Of a DNA stretch of 64,000 nucleotides, positions 8,806-18,975 are shown one piece after another. The stretch is taken from NCBI RefSeq assembly GCF_014652675.1, contig NZ_BMZG01000007.1:62001-126000 (forward strand). The letters run 5' to 3'. The notes beneath the pieces were generated by a model that saw nothing but the letters and a program-made list of their open reading frames with translations, searched no databases and was not told the origin of the DNA. How positions within the stretch are numbered: the first letter of the stretch is position 1; each line of letters opens with the position of its first letter. This DNA comes from Formosimonas limnophila. GTDB lineage: Bacteria > Pseudomonadota > Gammaproteobacteria > Burkholderiales > Burkholderiaceae. The position numbers and the translations under genes are program-made.

Positions 8806-10332
8806 TTAAAACTCTTCTTTACGCAAATGCGGGAACAGCAGCACATCGCGAATATTGGGTGAGTCAGTAATGAGCATCATTAAGCGATCAATGCCAATAC
8901 CGCAGCCACCTGTTGGAGGCATACCGTATTCCAAAGCGCGGATGTAGTCGGCATCGAAATACATGGCTTCGTCATCACCCGCATCTTTGGCCGCGACTTG
9001 GGCGAGGAAACGAGCGGCTTGATCTTCTGGATCATTCAACTCGGAGAAGCCATTGGCGATTTCTCGACCTGTCATAAACAGCTCAAAACGTTCTGTTATA
9101 TTGGCATCTTTGTCAGAAGCACGCGCCAATGGTGAGACTTCGACAGGGTAGTCGATGATGAATGTCGGATTCCACAGCAGATGTTCAGCGACTTCTTCAA
9201 ACAATGCCAATTGCAATGCGCCCAAACCTGCGTTTTTCATCGGTGCGGCATTCATGTCCACACCCTTTTTCTTAAGCTCACTGCGCAAGAATTCGAGGTC
9301 GTCCAAAGCCGTACCAACATAGTTTGGCGCGTATTTTTCAATGGCGCCCGTGATGGTGAGACGGTCAAATGGTTTGGATAAGTCCAACTCTTTCGTTTGG
9401 TAGGTTAACACGGCGCTGCCCGTGGCGCGAGTGGCGACTTCGCGGATGACTGACTCGGTGTAGTTCATCATCCATTCGTAGTCTGTATAAGCCGCGTAGA
9501 ACTCCATCATGGTGAATTCAGGGTTGTGACGGGGCGAAACGCCTTCGTTGCGGAAGTTGCGGTTGACTTCAAACACGCGCTCAAAACCGCCAACAATCAA
9601 ACGCTTGAGGTAGAGTTCAGGCGCAATGCGTAAGAACATTTCCATATCAAGTGCATTGTGGTGGGTTTTGAATGGTTTAGCCGACGCGCCACCCGGAATC
9701 GGGTGCAACATCGGCGTTTCAACTTCCATGAATTGATTGTCAATCATGAATTCGCGCAGCGCATTCATGGCTTTGCTGCGTTTGATGAATGTGTCACGGG
9801 TTTGTTCTGAGACGATCAGATCGACATAACGTTGGCGATATTTGAGCTCTTGATCGGCCAAGCCGTGGAATTTGTCTGGCAAAGGGCGCAATGATTTACT
9901 GATGAGCTGTAGCTCAGAGCAACGCACGGATAACTCGCCTTTGTTGGTTTTGAATAAGGTTCCGCTTGCTGCAATGATGTCGCCCATATCCCAGTGTTTG
10001 AACGACTCATGTGTGTCCGCGCCGATGCCTTCATCATTGATGTAAAACTGGATTTGACCGGTTGCATCTTGCACCGTGGCGAAACTGGCTTTGCCCATCA
10101 CGCGCTTGAGCATCATGCGACCAGCGATTGATACTTCAATTGCGCGCTCCTCTATCTCTGTTTTGTCCAGAGCCTCAAACTCGGTTTGGAGTGCACCTGC
10201 TCGGTGAGAGGGTGTGAAATGATTGGGGTAGGCTGCACCTTGCTCACGCCATTTGGTGAGTTTCTGGCGTCGTTCAGCGATGATGCTGTTTTCGTCAATG
10301 ATGGGGTCGGTGCTTTGATTTTGGTCGGTCAT
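8806..10332 (-). CDS. lysS: Lysyl-tRNA synthetase, class II
   Basis: LysRS charges tRNA-Lys. The 508-residue protein has an N-terminal OB-fold anticodon domain ([20 protein letters not shown]). The class II core follows: motif 1 near [21 protein letters not shown], motif 2 with [20 protein letters not shown], and motif 3 [13 protein letters not shown] use the ATG at 10332 (MTDQNQST). An in-frame TTG lies three codons upstream. It is downstream of prfB and the Ivy-like gene, but a terminator separates it from them. Confidence 0.96.
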   Translation of the reverse strand: MTDQNQSTDPIIDENSIIAERRQKLTKWREQGAAYPNHFTPSHRAGALQTEFEALDKTEIEERAIEVSIAGRMMLKRVMGKASFATVQDATGQIQFYINDEGIGADTHESFKHWDMGDIIAASGTLFKTNKGELSVRCSELQLISKSLRPLPDKFHGLADQELKYRQRYVDLIVSEQTRDTFIKRSKAMNALREFMIDNQFMEVETPMLHPIPGGASAKPFKTHHNALDMEMFLRIAPELYLKRLIVGGFERVFEVNRNFRNEGVSPRHNPEFTMMEFYAAYTDYEWMMNYTESVIREVATRATGSAVLTYQTKELDLSKPFDRLTITGAIEKYAPNYVGTALDDLEFLRSELKKKGVDMNAAPMKNAGLGALQLALFEEVAEHLLWNPTFIIDYPVEVSPLARASDKDANITERFELFMTGREIANGFSELNDPEDQAARFLAQVAAKDAGDDEAMYFDADYIRALEYGMPPTGGCGIGIDRLMMLITDSPNIRDVLLFPHLRKEEF

Positions 10333-10348
10333 GATAGTCAATGGTTAA

Positions 10349-10382
10349 AAAATAAAAAACGCCGTGGTCACATTCACGGCGC
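10349..10382 (-). terminator. Terminator after the Ivy-like gene
   Basis: On the minus strand, CGCCGTG and CACGGCG arms are followed by TTTTTTATTTTTT. It separates the prfB/Ivy-like transcript from lysS. Confidence 0.8.
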
Positions 10383-10399
10383 TTGAGAAAGATGTTGAT

Positions 10400-10849
10400 T
10401 TAACGAAGTCCGCTGGCCGTGCTTAAAATCTGCTTCACAGTGGCGTTGGGGTTGCCAATCCACGTGGTTTTGCCATCGAGTTGACCCACGGCAAAGGCTG
10501 CTTTTGTGACGGGATCGAATACGACAAACAATTCATTTTTATCACATTCGCGTGCTTTGCAGGTGTTGAGTAAAACAAATTTGGTGGCGCCACTGGTGAT
10601 GACTCGAGCGGGTGCTGCAGGACCTGCCCCTTGTCTAACCCATGAAGGTACTGTGATTTTTGATGTTTTAAATGCCTTGTAAATGGCCGCACGAAATGTT
10701 GAGTTGCGGTTCCAGTCAAAATAATAAGACTGCTCAATCTGCTTTTGGGTCAATGTCTCAAACTTGGTTATTTGCACAGCCTGTGCATTTGGTACAGATA
10801 ACCCCAGTAGGCTGACGAACAATGTGACGGCTGATATTTTTTTTAGCAT
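10400..10849 (-). CDS. Ivy-like (inhibitor of vertebrate lysozyme) periplasmic protein
   Basis: This 149-residue protein has a clean signal peptide (MLKKISAVTLFVSLLGL...AQA). The mature part ends with a pattern typical of Ivy: LNTCKARECDKNELFVVFDP, then AAFAVGQ and TTWIGNPN. In Ivy the CxxxxC loop contacts the lysozyme active site. Here the loop reads CKAREC. The region FDWNRNSTFRAA is also Ivy-like. It likely protects peptidoglycan from host or competitor lysozyme. It starts 3 bp after prfB ends, so it is probably translated from the prfB transcript. Confidence 0.72.
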   Translation of the reverse strand: MLKKISAVTLFVSLLGLSVPNAQAVQITKFETLTQKQIEQSYYFDWNRNSTFRAAIYKAFKTSKITVPSWVRQGAGPAAPARVITSGATKFVLLNTCKARECDKNELFVVFDPVTKAAFAVGQLDGKTTWIGNPNATVKQILSTASGLR

Positions 10850-10852
10850 TGT

Positions 10853-11957
10853 TTAGATTCCCTGTTTTAAACTTTCTTCGATGAACATGTCTAAATCGCC
10901 ATCAAGTACTTTGGTGGTGTTAGAGACCTCGACATTGGTACGTAAGTCTTTAATTCGTGACTGGTCAAGGACATAAGAGCGAATTTGGTGTCCCCAACCC
11001 ACGTCGGACTTGGTCGCTTCGAGCTTGTCTTGCTCGGACTGGCGTTTGCGCAGCTCAAGCTCATACAAACGCGATTTGAGCATTGACATCGCTTCTGTAC
11101 GGTTTTTGTGCTGTGAGCGGTCGTTTTGGCACTGTACGACTGTGTTAGTTGGTAAATGCGTGATGCGCACGGCTGAATCGGTTTTGTTGATGTGCTGACC
11201 ACCCGCGCCTGAGGCTCGGTACGTGTCGATGCGCAAATCGGCTGGATTGATGTCGATTTCAATCGAGTCATCTACCTCAGGGTAAACGAAAATACTCGCA
11301 AACGATGTGTGGCGACCACCTGAAGAGTCAAACGGTGATTTGCGCACAAGGCGATGAACACCTGTTTCGGTACGCAGCATGCCATAAGCGTATTCGCCAT
11401 CAACCTTCATAGAGGCTGACTTAATGCCCGCGACATCACCTGCGGACTCTTCGAGAATCTCAACCTTGAAGTCTTTGCGCTCGCAGTAGCGCACGTATTG
11501 ACGCAACAGCATGGATGCCCAGTCACAGGCTTCCGTGCCGCCTGCACCAGCCTGAATATCAATAAAGCATGGTTGCGGATCCATCGGATTGGAGAACATG
11601 CGACGAAACTCTGCTTTGGCGATTTCGTCCTCTAAAGCATGAATGTCTGACTCAAGCACCATGATGGTGTCTATATCGTCCTCCATTTGCGCCATTTCAA
11701 ACAATTCGGCAGTATCTGCCTGATGTTGTTTGACATGGTCGAGCATGTGAACGGTGCTCTCTAATAATTTTTTTTCTTTACCCAAATCCTGTGCGCGTTT
11801 GGAGTCATTCCAAACGTTCGGATCCTCAAGGTCGGCATTGACCGCGGCTAATCTGTCTGCTTTGCCAGCGTAGTCAAAGATACCCCCAAAGCGCTTCGAT
11901 GCGGTCGCGCAAATCGTTGAGTTGGTTGGATAGGGCGTTGATGCGTTCGATTTCCAT
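10853..11957 (-). CDS. prfB: Peptide chain release factor 2 (programmed +1 frameshift)
   Basis: RF2 reads UGA and UAA stop codons. The first segment (ATG at 11957, [12 protein letters not shown]...) ends at an in-frame TGA at 11876-11874. The +1 frame continues from [13 protein letters not shown] to the stop at 10853. The main frame has the SPF anticodon-like tripeptide ([12 protein letters not shown]) and the catalytic GGQ ([15 protein letters not shown]). The joined product is about 367 residues, the RF2 length. The Ivy-like gene follows directly. Confidence 0.95.
11874..11887 (-). promoter_or_regulatory. prfB programmed frameshift site
   Basis: On the minus strand the sequence reads GGGGGTATCTTTGAC. 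This is an internal Shine-Dalgarno-like GGGGG, 3 bases, then the CTT-TGA-C slip site. It matches the classical RF2 autoregulation site, where scarce RF2 lets the ribosome slip at CUU before UGA. Confidence 0.95.
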
Positions 11958-12218
11958 GATGATGACGGTATAAAAAAATATGGGTTTGGGGGCGCGTTGA
12001 CAACAAATGTCGCCGAAAAGCAAAGGATGTCATTATAAGTCTTAATGGGTGAAAACGCCAGTCATGCACTGTTTATGAGTTGTTTAGAGAGTTTTGGATT
12101 GAAGTAGATTGCTGGAAATGTGTTTTCTCTTTAGTTTTTTGGGTGTATCTCTTTAGGTTTGATATCCTCTTTTTTATCGTGTTTTGATGTCAGTCAATCA
12201 TTACATGGTTTGAGCTTG

Positions 12219-13046
12219 ATGGCGCAGGAGATTAGCCGCGTGATTTTGGAGCGTGCTAAATCAGTAGGGCGCTTAAGTGTGGATCAAATCATGTCGATTT
12301 TTGAATTGGAGCGTCAAAATCAAACCGATATTGACCGCGTGTTGACCAAGCTCGAAGGCTGTACTAAGCTGGTTTTGCTGGATATGGATGGTACGATTAC
12401 CACAGAGCGTTTTGTCAGTGAGCTGGCCAAAGCGACGGGAAAGACGGAGCAATTAATGGCTTTGCTTGACTCCGAGAATGTGGACGCGGCGACTCGCAGT
12501 CAAGACATCGCGGCGCTGTTTCGTTTCGTACATAAATCACAATTTAAGCAGGTGGCGCGTGCGATACCGATTCGCGACGATGTGATTGCTGTGGTGAATG
12601 CGCTTCGCCGACGTGGTTACAAGGTCGGAGTGGTCAGCGACAGTTATTTTGTGGCTGCGGAGATTGTGCGTCGACGGATTTTTGCGGATTTTGCCTTGGC
12701 GCATACTTTGAGTTTTGATGCGGGCGTGTGTCAGGGGAGTTTGCTGGTTAATCGGGCGTTTTATCATGTTGATGGTTGTGCAGAACATGAATGCTGTAAA
12801 AGCAATGTGCTGCGTTATATTTTTGAACAAGAGCCTGTCTTGCAGCAAGCCAACGTGGTTGCTGTCGGTGATAATCTCAATGACGTTTGTTTGCTCAAAT
12901 TAGCACAGAGAGCGTTCACGATTGAGCCAAAGCATCCTGCACTGTCGGATGCCTCAATTACTCAAATCAGCCACTTTGGGCAGTTGCTCATATTGATGAG
13001 CCAAGAAACCGCAGTGCCAGAAGACATGGAGCTGCAGGTGGTGTAA
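12219..13046 (+). CDS. HAD-IB family phosphatase (phosphoserine phosphatase-like)
   Basis: The protein has the HAD nucleophile motif LLDMDGTITTE, motif II VVSDSY, a lysine in KSNVLRYI, and motif IV VGDNLNDVCLL. About 60 residues of charged helix precede the HAD core. The arrangement is close to SerB, but the nucleophile loop is DMDGT rather than the usual SerB DVDST, so the substrate is uncertain. I prefer the ATG at 12219 (MAQEISRV). The frame is open back to a TTG at 12159. A terminator follows at 13081. Confidence 0.8.
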   Translation: MAQEISRVILERAKSVGRLSVDQIMSIFELERQNQTDIDRVLTKLEGCTKLVLLDMDGTITTERFVSELAKATGKTEQLMALLDSENVDAATRSQDIAALFRFVHKSQFKQVARAIPIRDDVIAVVNALRRRGYKVGVVSDSYFVAAEIVRRRIFADFALAHTLSFDAGVCQGSLLVNRAFYHVDGCAEHECCKSNVLRYIFEQEPVLQQANVVAVGDNLNDVCLLKLAQRAFTIEPKHPALSDASITQISHFGQLLILMSQETAVPEDMELQVV

Positions 13047-13080
13047 TGGGCATTTTATCCTAGACTGTGCACACCAAAAA

Positions 13081-13110
13081 AACCTCAGGTAGTACGCCTG
13101 AGGTTTTTTG
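13081..13110 (+). terminator. Terminator after HAD phosphatase gene
   Basis: AACCTCAGG and CCTGAGGTT arms flank TAGTACG, followed by TTTTT. The remaining 210 bp up to ppc show no other feature I can support. Confidence 0.85.
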
Positions 13111-13322
13111 ATGATGAATGTTGTAAGCGCTGCACCGCATCATTTTCACCTTGTTTTTGCTCGCGTCGCGCGGTACACTTGCCTCAAGGTTTGTAAAAAC
13201 CACAAAACATAAGAGTGGTTCTCCCCATTCATCACACGAGTAAAAAAGACAACAATGCTTTGCATCATGCAACGCATTGTTTTTGTTCATAAAAAAATAA
13301 CGTGATGAGAAGAGGATGAAAG

Positions 13323-16127
13323 ATGAGTTTACCAGCCACACCATTTTTGGCACCGCCTGTTGATGAAAAACAACAGCCACTGGTCGAGGATACTCGGCTG
13401 CTGGGGCGCTTGCTGGGTGATGCCTTGCGCATGCATGCTGGCGTGCAAGCATTTGACCACACCGAAAATATCCGCCAAGCAGCCGTGCATTTTCGTAAAA
13501 GTGAAGCGTCTGATGCCCCAGACGATATGGCCAATTTGGCACGTCAGTCATTGACTGACTTATGCGCCAGTTTGGACGACGGTGAAGCCTTGCGCGTGAT
13601 TCGGGCGTTTAGCTTGTTTTCCTTGCTGGCCAATATTGCTGAGGATGTCCATCAAAATCGCCGCCGTCGTGCCTATCGGCTCAAAGGGGCTGCACCGCAA
13701 ACAGGTACTTTAGCGCGGGCGCTGCAAAATTTGCAGGCAAAAGGTATTTCGAGCAAAGATGCTTTGGCCGCCATGAGCCGCGTTGCTGTTGTGCCTGTGT
13801 TGACTGCACACCCGACACAAGTTCAGCGAAAAAGTATGCTGGATTTAACCCGCTCTGTCGCACATCTATTGGCCAAGCGTGATCATGGTGCGATGGATGA
13901 GTCAGAGGAAGAGGAATGGATCACTGAGTTAGATCGTTTGGTGCAGACGCTTTGGCAGACCTCGATTTTGCGCACATCGAAACTCAAAGTGGCTGATGAG
14001 ATCACCAATGCGATTAGTTATTATCCCGTGACTTTTCTCAAGCGCATTCCTGCCTTGGTCGCACGCTATCAAGCTGCGGCTCGAGCACTCGGTGCCAATG
14101 AAGATCAGACACGTGCTTTGCGTCCCATCAGTATGGGCATGTGGATTGGCGGTGATCGTGATGGCAATCCGTTTGTGACTGCTGAGACGCTTGATTACTG
14201 TGCTCATGCGCAGGCGACGGCGGTGTTTGAGCATTATTTGGAACAATTACATGCGCTCGGTGCTGAATTGCCTCTCGCATCAACCATTGTGCAAGTGAGT
14301 GATGAGGTATTGGCATTGGCGGATGTATCGGGGGACTTATCTCCTCACCGAGCGAATGAGCCGTATCGTCGCGCCATCATTGGCTTGTATGGCCGTGTGG
14401 CACAGACGGCGCATGATTTGTGTGGCTTGGTGGCGACTCCCGCCTCGCAGGTGACGGCACAGCCTTATCTGCATGCGGATGAGTTAGCAGCGGATTTGCG
14501 CGTGATTGCCGACTCTTTGGTGGCTAATCGCAGCGAAGCGCTGGTGAGCGGTCGTTTGAATCATTTGATTGAAGCGGTGCATGTGTTTGGTTTTCATTTG
14601 GCGACCATTGATTTGCGGCAGAACTCTGATGTGCATGAGGCGTGTGTGGCCCAGTTGCTTCAATCCGCACAAGTTACCCCTGATTATTTGGCGTTGTCTG
14701 AAGTGCAGCGTTGTGAATTGTTACTCAAAGAGTTAAACAGCACACGTCTCTTGGTTAATCCATGGGTGGATAAAAGCGAGTTGCTCATCGGGGAGATGGC
14801 GATTTTTAACAAAGCGCGTGAGCTGCGTGAGCGATTTGGTGCGCCGTTGATTGAGCAGGCGATCATTTCTAAAGCCACCAGTGTTTCTGATATGCTCGAA
14901 GTGGCGGTGTTGATGAAAGAGGCGGGTCTCGCAGCAGGTGGTGAGCAGGCGTTTTGCGCGTTTGACATTGTGCCGCTGTTTGAAACCATTGAGGACTTAC
15001 AAGCGGCACCAGAAGTCATGAAAGCATGGTTTGAGTTACCTGTCGTCAATCAATGGCTCGATGCGCGTGGTCGCACACAAGAGGTCATGCTTGGCTACTC
15101 AGACAGCAATAAAGACGGCGGTTTTCTCACTTCAAATTGGTCGCTTTACGAAGCGCAGCAGGCTTTGACCCAAGTCGCTGCACAGGCGAATGTGGCGATG
15201 TCGTTTTTCCACGGACGTGGTGGTTCGGTGGGGCGTGGTGGTGGGCCGAGTTATGACGCCATTCTTGCTCAGCCTGCGGGCAGTGTGCAAGGCAAGATTC
15301 GCCTCACTGAACAAGGTGAGGTGATTGGTGCGAAATATGGTGATCCTGATTTGGGGTTGCGCAACCTTGAAACGCTGGTTGCAGCCGGGTTAGAGACAGG
15401 TGCTGCGCATGTCTCCGATGCCAAAGATTGGCAAGTGTTTGAATTGGCCATGCGTGAAATGTCAGATTTGAGCTTTAAAGCCTATCGAAAATTGGTTTAT
15501 GAAACAGAAGGCTTCACAGAGTTTTTTCGTGCTGCCACACCGATCAACGAAATTGCCCAACTCAACATCGGTTCACGTCCATCAGCACGTAAACCATCGG
15601 CTCGGATAGAGGACTTGCGGGCGATTCCTTGGGTCTTTTCATGGTCACAGGCGCGAATCATGCTGCCTGGTTGGTATGGCGTGGGTTCGGCGTTCACGCA
15701 GTGGGTCGCCGATGATGCGGCGCGTCTGGCGATTTTGCAGAATATGTACCGTGATTGGCCGTTTTTTAAATCAGTGATTTCCAATGTGGACATGATTTTG
15801 TCAAAAACTGATTTGGCGATTGCGTCTCGTTATGCCGAAATGGTGGTCGATAGCGAGCTGTCTCAACGAATTTTTGGGGAAATTGTTGGCGAATGGCAAC
15901 GAACATTTACTATGTTGACCAAAATCACGGGTCAAGACGTCTTGCTTGCCGACAACCCCACATTGGCACGTAGTCTGCGCAATCGTTTGCCGTACTTGGA
16001 TCCACTCAATCACTTGCAAGTTGAGCTGCTCAAACGCTATCGAGCGGGGGATGAGTCGATAGAGGTGACCAATGGCATTCACATCGCCATTAATGGTTTA
16101 GCGGCGGGTTTGCGCAACAGCGGTTGA
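13323..16127 (+). CDS. ppc: Phosphoenolpyruvate carboxylase
   Basis: Ppc makes oxaloacetate from PEP and bicarbonate to refill the TCA cycle. The 934-residue protein has all catalytic signatures: LTAHPTQVQRKSM with the essential histidine near residue 161, GGDRDGNPFVT, GYSDSNKDGGF near 592, and the glycine loop FHGRGGSVGRGGGP near 629. It ends in the conserved GLRNSG C-terminus. The start is the ATG at 13323 after an AGAGGATG-type site. The broken pfkA follows 78 bp downstream. Confidence 0.97.
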   Translation: MSLPATPFLAPPVDEKQQPLVEDTRLLGRLLGDALRMHAGVQAFDHTENIRQAAVHFRKSEASDAPDDMANLARQSLTDLCASLDDGEALRVIRAFSLFSLLANIAEDVHQNRRRRAYRLKGAAPQTGTLARALQNLQAKGISSKDALAAMSRVAVVPVLTAHPTQVQRKSMLDLTRSVAHLLAKRDHGAMDESEEEEWITELDRLVQTLWQTSILRTSKLKVADEITNAISYYPVTFLKRIPALVARYQAAARALGANEDQTRALRPISMGMWIGGDRDGNPFVTAETLDYCAHAQATAVFEHYLEQLHALGAELPLASTIVQVSDEVLALADVSGDLSPHRANEPYRRAIIGLYGRVAQTAHDLCGLVATPASQVTAQPYLHADELAADLRVIADSLVANRSEALVSGRLNHLIEAVHVFGFHLATIDLRQNSDVHEACVAQLLQSAQVTPDYLALSEVQRCELLLKELNSTRLLVNPWVDKSELLIGEMAIFNKARELRERFGAPLIEQAIISKATSVSDMLEVAVLMKEAGLAAGGEQAFCAFDIVPLFETIEDLQAAPEVMKAWFELPVVNQWLDARGRTQEVMLGYSDSNKDGGFLTSNWSLYEAQQALTQVAAQANVAMSFFHGRGGSVGRGGGPSYDAILAQPAGSVQGKIRLTEQGEVIGAKYGDPDLGLRNLETLVAAGLETGAAHVSDAKDWQVFELAMREMSDLSFKAYRKLVYETEGFTEFFRAATPINEIAQLNIGSRPSARKPSARIEDLRAIPWVFSWSQARIMLPGWYGVGSAFTQWVADDAARLAILQNMYRDWPFFKSVISNVDMILSKTDLAIASRYAEMVVDSELSQRIFGEIVGEWQRTFTMLTKITGQDVLLADNPTLARSLRNRLPYLDPLNHLQVELLKRYRAGDESIEVTNGIHIAINGLAAGLRNSG

Positions 16128-16205
16128 TGGGGTGAGTCAGAACTGATTTGCGTGTTCTCACAGCTGACGTTATCATGCAGGCATATTAATCAATCACCTT
16201 TCTAT

Positions 16206-17100
16206 ATGACGCAAACTCTTAAACGCATTGGCTTATTGACCTCGGGTGGTGACGCTCCTGGTATGAACGCTGCCATTCGTGCCGTGGTACGCGCATGCGC
16301 GTACCACGGTATTACTGCTGTCGGAATCGAAATGGGTTATCAAGGCTTGATTGATAACCAAATGGCGAACATGGGCGCGCGTGATGTCAAAAACATCATT
16401 CACCGTGGTGGCACGATTCTCAAAAGTGCACGCTGTATGGTTTTTTATGATGCGGCTGGTCGAGAAAAATCGTTTAAAAGTTATAAGTCCAACTTCTTAG
16501 ATGCCTTGGTCGTGATTGGTGGTGATGGCACCTTCACGGGTGCCTTGGCATTTGAGTCTGAGTTTGGTGTACCTCTGGTGGGCTTTCCTGCGACGATTGA
16601 CAATGACATTTTTGGCACAGACTACACGATTGGCTGTGATACGGCGCTCAATACGGTGGTGGAAGCGATTGATAAAATTCGCGATACAGCAACGTCGCAC
16701 AATCGATTGTTTTTCGTTGAGGTGGGGGCATGACGCGGGTTTCATTGCCTTAAATGGCGGAGTTGGGTCAGGTGCGCAGGATATTTGATTCTCGAGGAGC
16801 AACGGACTTAGAAAAGCTATATGCCGTGCTCAATCACGGTTACGACGCGGGCAAGTCGTCATCCATCATCGTGGTTTCAGAAGGTGAAGAAGGCAGTGTG
16901 TACGAAATCGTCAAGCATGTGCTAGCGCGCTATCCGCATTACGATATTCGTGTATCGGATATTTTGGCTATTTGATTGATGGTTGTGCTGCGTGGCTGGC
17001 GCTGAGTCGTACTCTGCTGCGTGGCTGGCGCTGAGTCGTACTCTTGTTTCATTGGGGGGGGGCGTCATGAGCAACTGCTGGGGGCTCTTTTAGCCCAAAT
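16206..17100 (+). pseudogene. pfkA: 6-phosphofructokinase, broken by several frameshifts
   Basis: The first 176 codons are clean PfkA: LLTSGGDAPGMNAAIRAVV, then GGDGTFTGA, and FPATIDNDIFGTDYTIGCDTA with the catalytic aspartate. At about 16727 the frame is lost where VEVMGRDAGFI is expected. HDAGFIALNGGVGSGAQDI continues in another frame, and TDLEKLYAVLNHGYDAGKSSSIIVVSEG in a third. After YDIRVSDIL the homology fades into a region with a 29-bp tandem duplication. At least three indels are needed, so no functional enzyme is expected. The indels sit at short homopolymers, so a read error could explain some but not the duplication. The 3' limit is approximate. Confidence 0.88.
16986..17043 (+). 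repeat. 29-bp perfect tandem duplication in the pfkA remnant
   Basis: The unit begins TGCTGCGTGGCTGGCGCTGA and ends GTCGTACTC. It is repeated twice head to tail with no mismatch. It is a further lesion in the pfkA 3' region. Confidence 0.97.
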
Positions 17101-17148
17101 CAGTGTTTTAAAATCGAACGGGCGTGCTGACGATTTTTGCTGCAAAAC

Positions 17149-17176
17149 TTGCAATGGCATTAAATGCTGTTACAAT
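17149..17176 (+). promoter_or_regulatory. Sigma-70 promoter for acpP
   Basis: TTGCAA (17149-17154) and TACAAT (17171-17176) are 16 bp apart, with TG just before the -10. The -10 lies 58 bp before the acpP ATG. Confidence 0.7.
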
Positions 17177-17233
17177 GACGCCCATCAGCAAGGCCTGATA
17201 TAGGCAACTTTATTTTTAAATGGAGATTACAGC

Positions 17234-17470
17234 ATGGAAAACATCGAACAACGCGTCCGCAAAATCGTCGCAGAACAATTGGGCGTGAACGAAGCCGAAA
17301 TCAAAAACGAATCATCATTCGTGAATGACTTGGGCGCTGACTCATTGGATACCGTTGAATTGGTCATGGCTTTGGAAGACGAATTTGAATGTGAAATCCC
17401 TGACGAAGACGCAGAAAAAATCACCACGGTTCAACAAGCGATTGATTACGTGACTGCCAACGTTAAGTAA
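17234..17470 (+). CDS. acpP: Acyl carrier protein
   Basis: This 78-residue acidic protein has the phosphopantetheine site [12 protein letters not shown], with the modified serine at residue 37. It matches FAS II ACPs throughout. It carries growing acyl chains in the cytoplasm. GGAGATT precedes the ATG. The usual fabD/fabG partners are not upstream, where the broken pfkA sits instead. Its own promoter and terminator make it a separate unit, with fabF next. Confidence 0.97.
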   Translation: MENIEQRVRKIVAEQLGVNEAEIKNESSFVNDLGADSLDTVELVMALEDEFECEIPDEDAEKITTVQQAIDYVTANVK

Positions 17471-17514
17471 TTGCAGTTTCCCAATTTTTGGTCCGTTTTG
17501 AATCAAGATTGAAC

Positions 17515-17552
17515 ACAAAGAGACCTCACTTGCAGGTCTCTTTGTTGTTTTA
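17515..17552 (+). terminator. Terminator after acpP
   Basis: A 12-bp perfect stem, ACAAAGAGACCT and its complement, is followed by TGTTTT. It should attenuate read-through into fabF. Confidence 0.8.
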
Positions 17553-17606
17553 AGGTGGTTTGTTCGATGTCGGATAAATGCACTGTTACCAATAAGGAAA
17601 AAAATC

Positions 17607-18845
17607 ATGAGCCGACGCAGAGTGGTTGTCACAGGTTTGGGCATTGTTTCGCCTGTGGGCAATGATGTGGCTACAGCATGGGATAATTTAATCGCAGGTC
17701 GTTCGGGTATCACCCATATCACCAAGTTTGATGCATCGGCTTATAGTGTCAATATCGCTGGTGAAGTTAAGGGTTTTGACGTCGAGCAATACTTGGGCAG
17801 CAAAGAAGCGCGCACCATGGATACCTTCATTCATTATGGCTTGGCTGCAGGTATTCAGGCGTTTACTGATGCGGGTATCACGGTCACCGAAGAAAATGCT
17901 GAGCGCATTGGTGTGGCGATTGGCTCAGGCATTGGTGGTTTGCCGATGATTGAAGAAAATGCCGAAACCATGATCAATAAAGGGATGCGTCGCGTTTCGC
18001 CTTTCATGATTCCCGGCTCGATTATCAACATGATTTCGGGTCACATGTCGATTAAATACGGTCTAAAAGGACCGAATATCGCCATCGTAACCGCTTGTAC
18101 CACAGGCACGCACTGCATAGGCGAGGCGGCTCGCATGATTCAGTACGGGGATGCTGATGTGATGGTGGCTGGCGGTGCGGAGGCGACCGTGTCGCGTTTG
18201 GCGGTTGCGGGTTTTGGCAATATGCGTGCTTTGTCTACACGCAATGATGACCCTGCGGCGGCTTCTCGTCCGTGGGATGCAGACCGTGATGGCTTCGTAC
18301 TCGGCGAAGGCGCGGGTGTATTGGTGCTCGAAGAATACGAGCATGCTTTGGCGCGTGGTGCAAAAATTTATGCAGAGGTGGCAGGCTATGGCATGTCGGC
18401 TGATGCCAACCACATGACAGCACCTGCCGAAGATGGCGATGGCGGACGACGTGCCATGGTCAATGCCATGCGTGATGCGGGTGTGAACCCTGATGAAGTT
18501 GATTACATCAACGCGCATGGCACATCCACACCGCTGGGTGATGTGGCTGAGACGATTGGGGTCAAACGCGCTTTGGGGGATCATGCGACGAAGGTCGTTG
18601 TCAACTCAACCAAGTCCATGACGGGGCATTTGCTCGGTGGTGCTGGTGGTGTTGAAGCGGTGTTTTCGGCTTTGGCGATTGCGAACCAAATTTCACCACC
18701 GACCATTAATTTGGACAATCCTGGTGAGGGGTGTGATTTGGACTATTGTGCACACACCGCACGTGATTTGGCAATTAAAGTGGCCATCAGCAATTCATTC
18801 GGTTTTGGTGGCACGAATGGTTCGATTTTGATGCGAAAAATCTAA
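17607..18845 (+). CDS. fabF: 3-oxoacyl-ACP synthase II
   Basis: FabF elongates acyl-ACP with malonyl-ACP. The 412-residue protein begins [16 protein letters not shown] and has the active-site cysteine in [10 protein letters not shown] near residue 163. The catalytic histidines are in [11 protein letters not shown] and [13 protein letters not shown], and it ends [12 protein letters not shown]. It follows acpP, the standard pairing. A strong terminator closes the unit. Confidence 0.97.
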   Translation: MSRRRVVVTGLGIVSPVGNDVATAWDNLIAGRSGITHITKFDASAYSVNIAGEVKGFDVEQYLGSKEARTMDTFIHYGLAAGIQAFTDAGITVTEENAERIGVAIGSGIGGLPMIEENAETMINKGMRRVSPFMIPGSIINMISGHMSIKYGLKGPNIAIVTACTTGTHCIGEAARMIQYGDADVMVAGGAEATVSRLAVAGFGNMRALSTRNDDPAAASRPWDADRDGFVLGEGAGVLVLEEYEHALARGAKIYAEVAGYGMSADANHMTAPAEDGDGGRRAMVNAMRDAGVNPDEVDYINAHGTSTPLGDVAETIGVKRALGDHATKVVVNSTKSMTGHLLGGAGGVEAVFSALAIANQISPPTINLDNPGEGCDLDYCAHTARDLAIKVAISNSFGFGGTNGSILMRKI

Positions 18846-18864
18846 TTTATCGCATTCATGAACA

Positions 18865-18900
18865 AAGCCAGCCGAGCGAGTCTCGCGCTGGCTTTTTTTT
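18865..18900 (+). terminator. Terminator after fabF
   Basis: AAAGCCAGC and GCTGGCTTT arms are followed by eight T residues. Confidence 0.85.
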
Positions 18901-18975
18901 GTGGTTTAATAGCGCTTGTGGGTCTGTGCTGTCAATTGGCTTTTTATTGCCTTATTTTTTGATTTTTTGGGATGG

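Noticed and set aside
11848-12069. Open frame on the minus strand over the prfB start
   Set aside because: The correct reading is the short RF2 first segment plus a +1 shift. The other frame has no recognisable protein.
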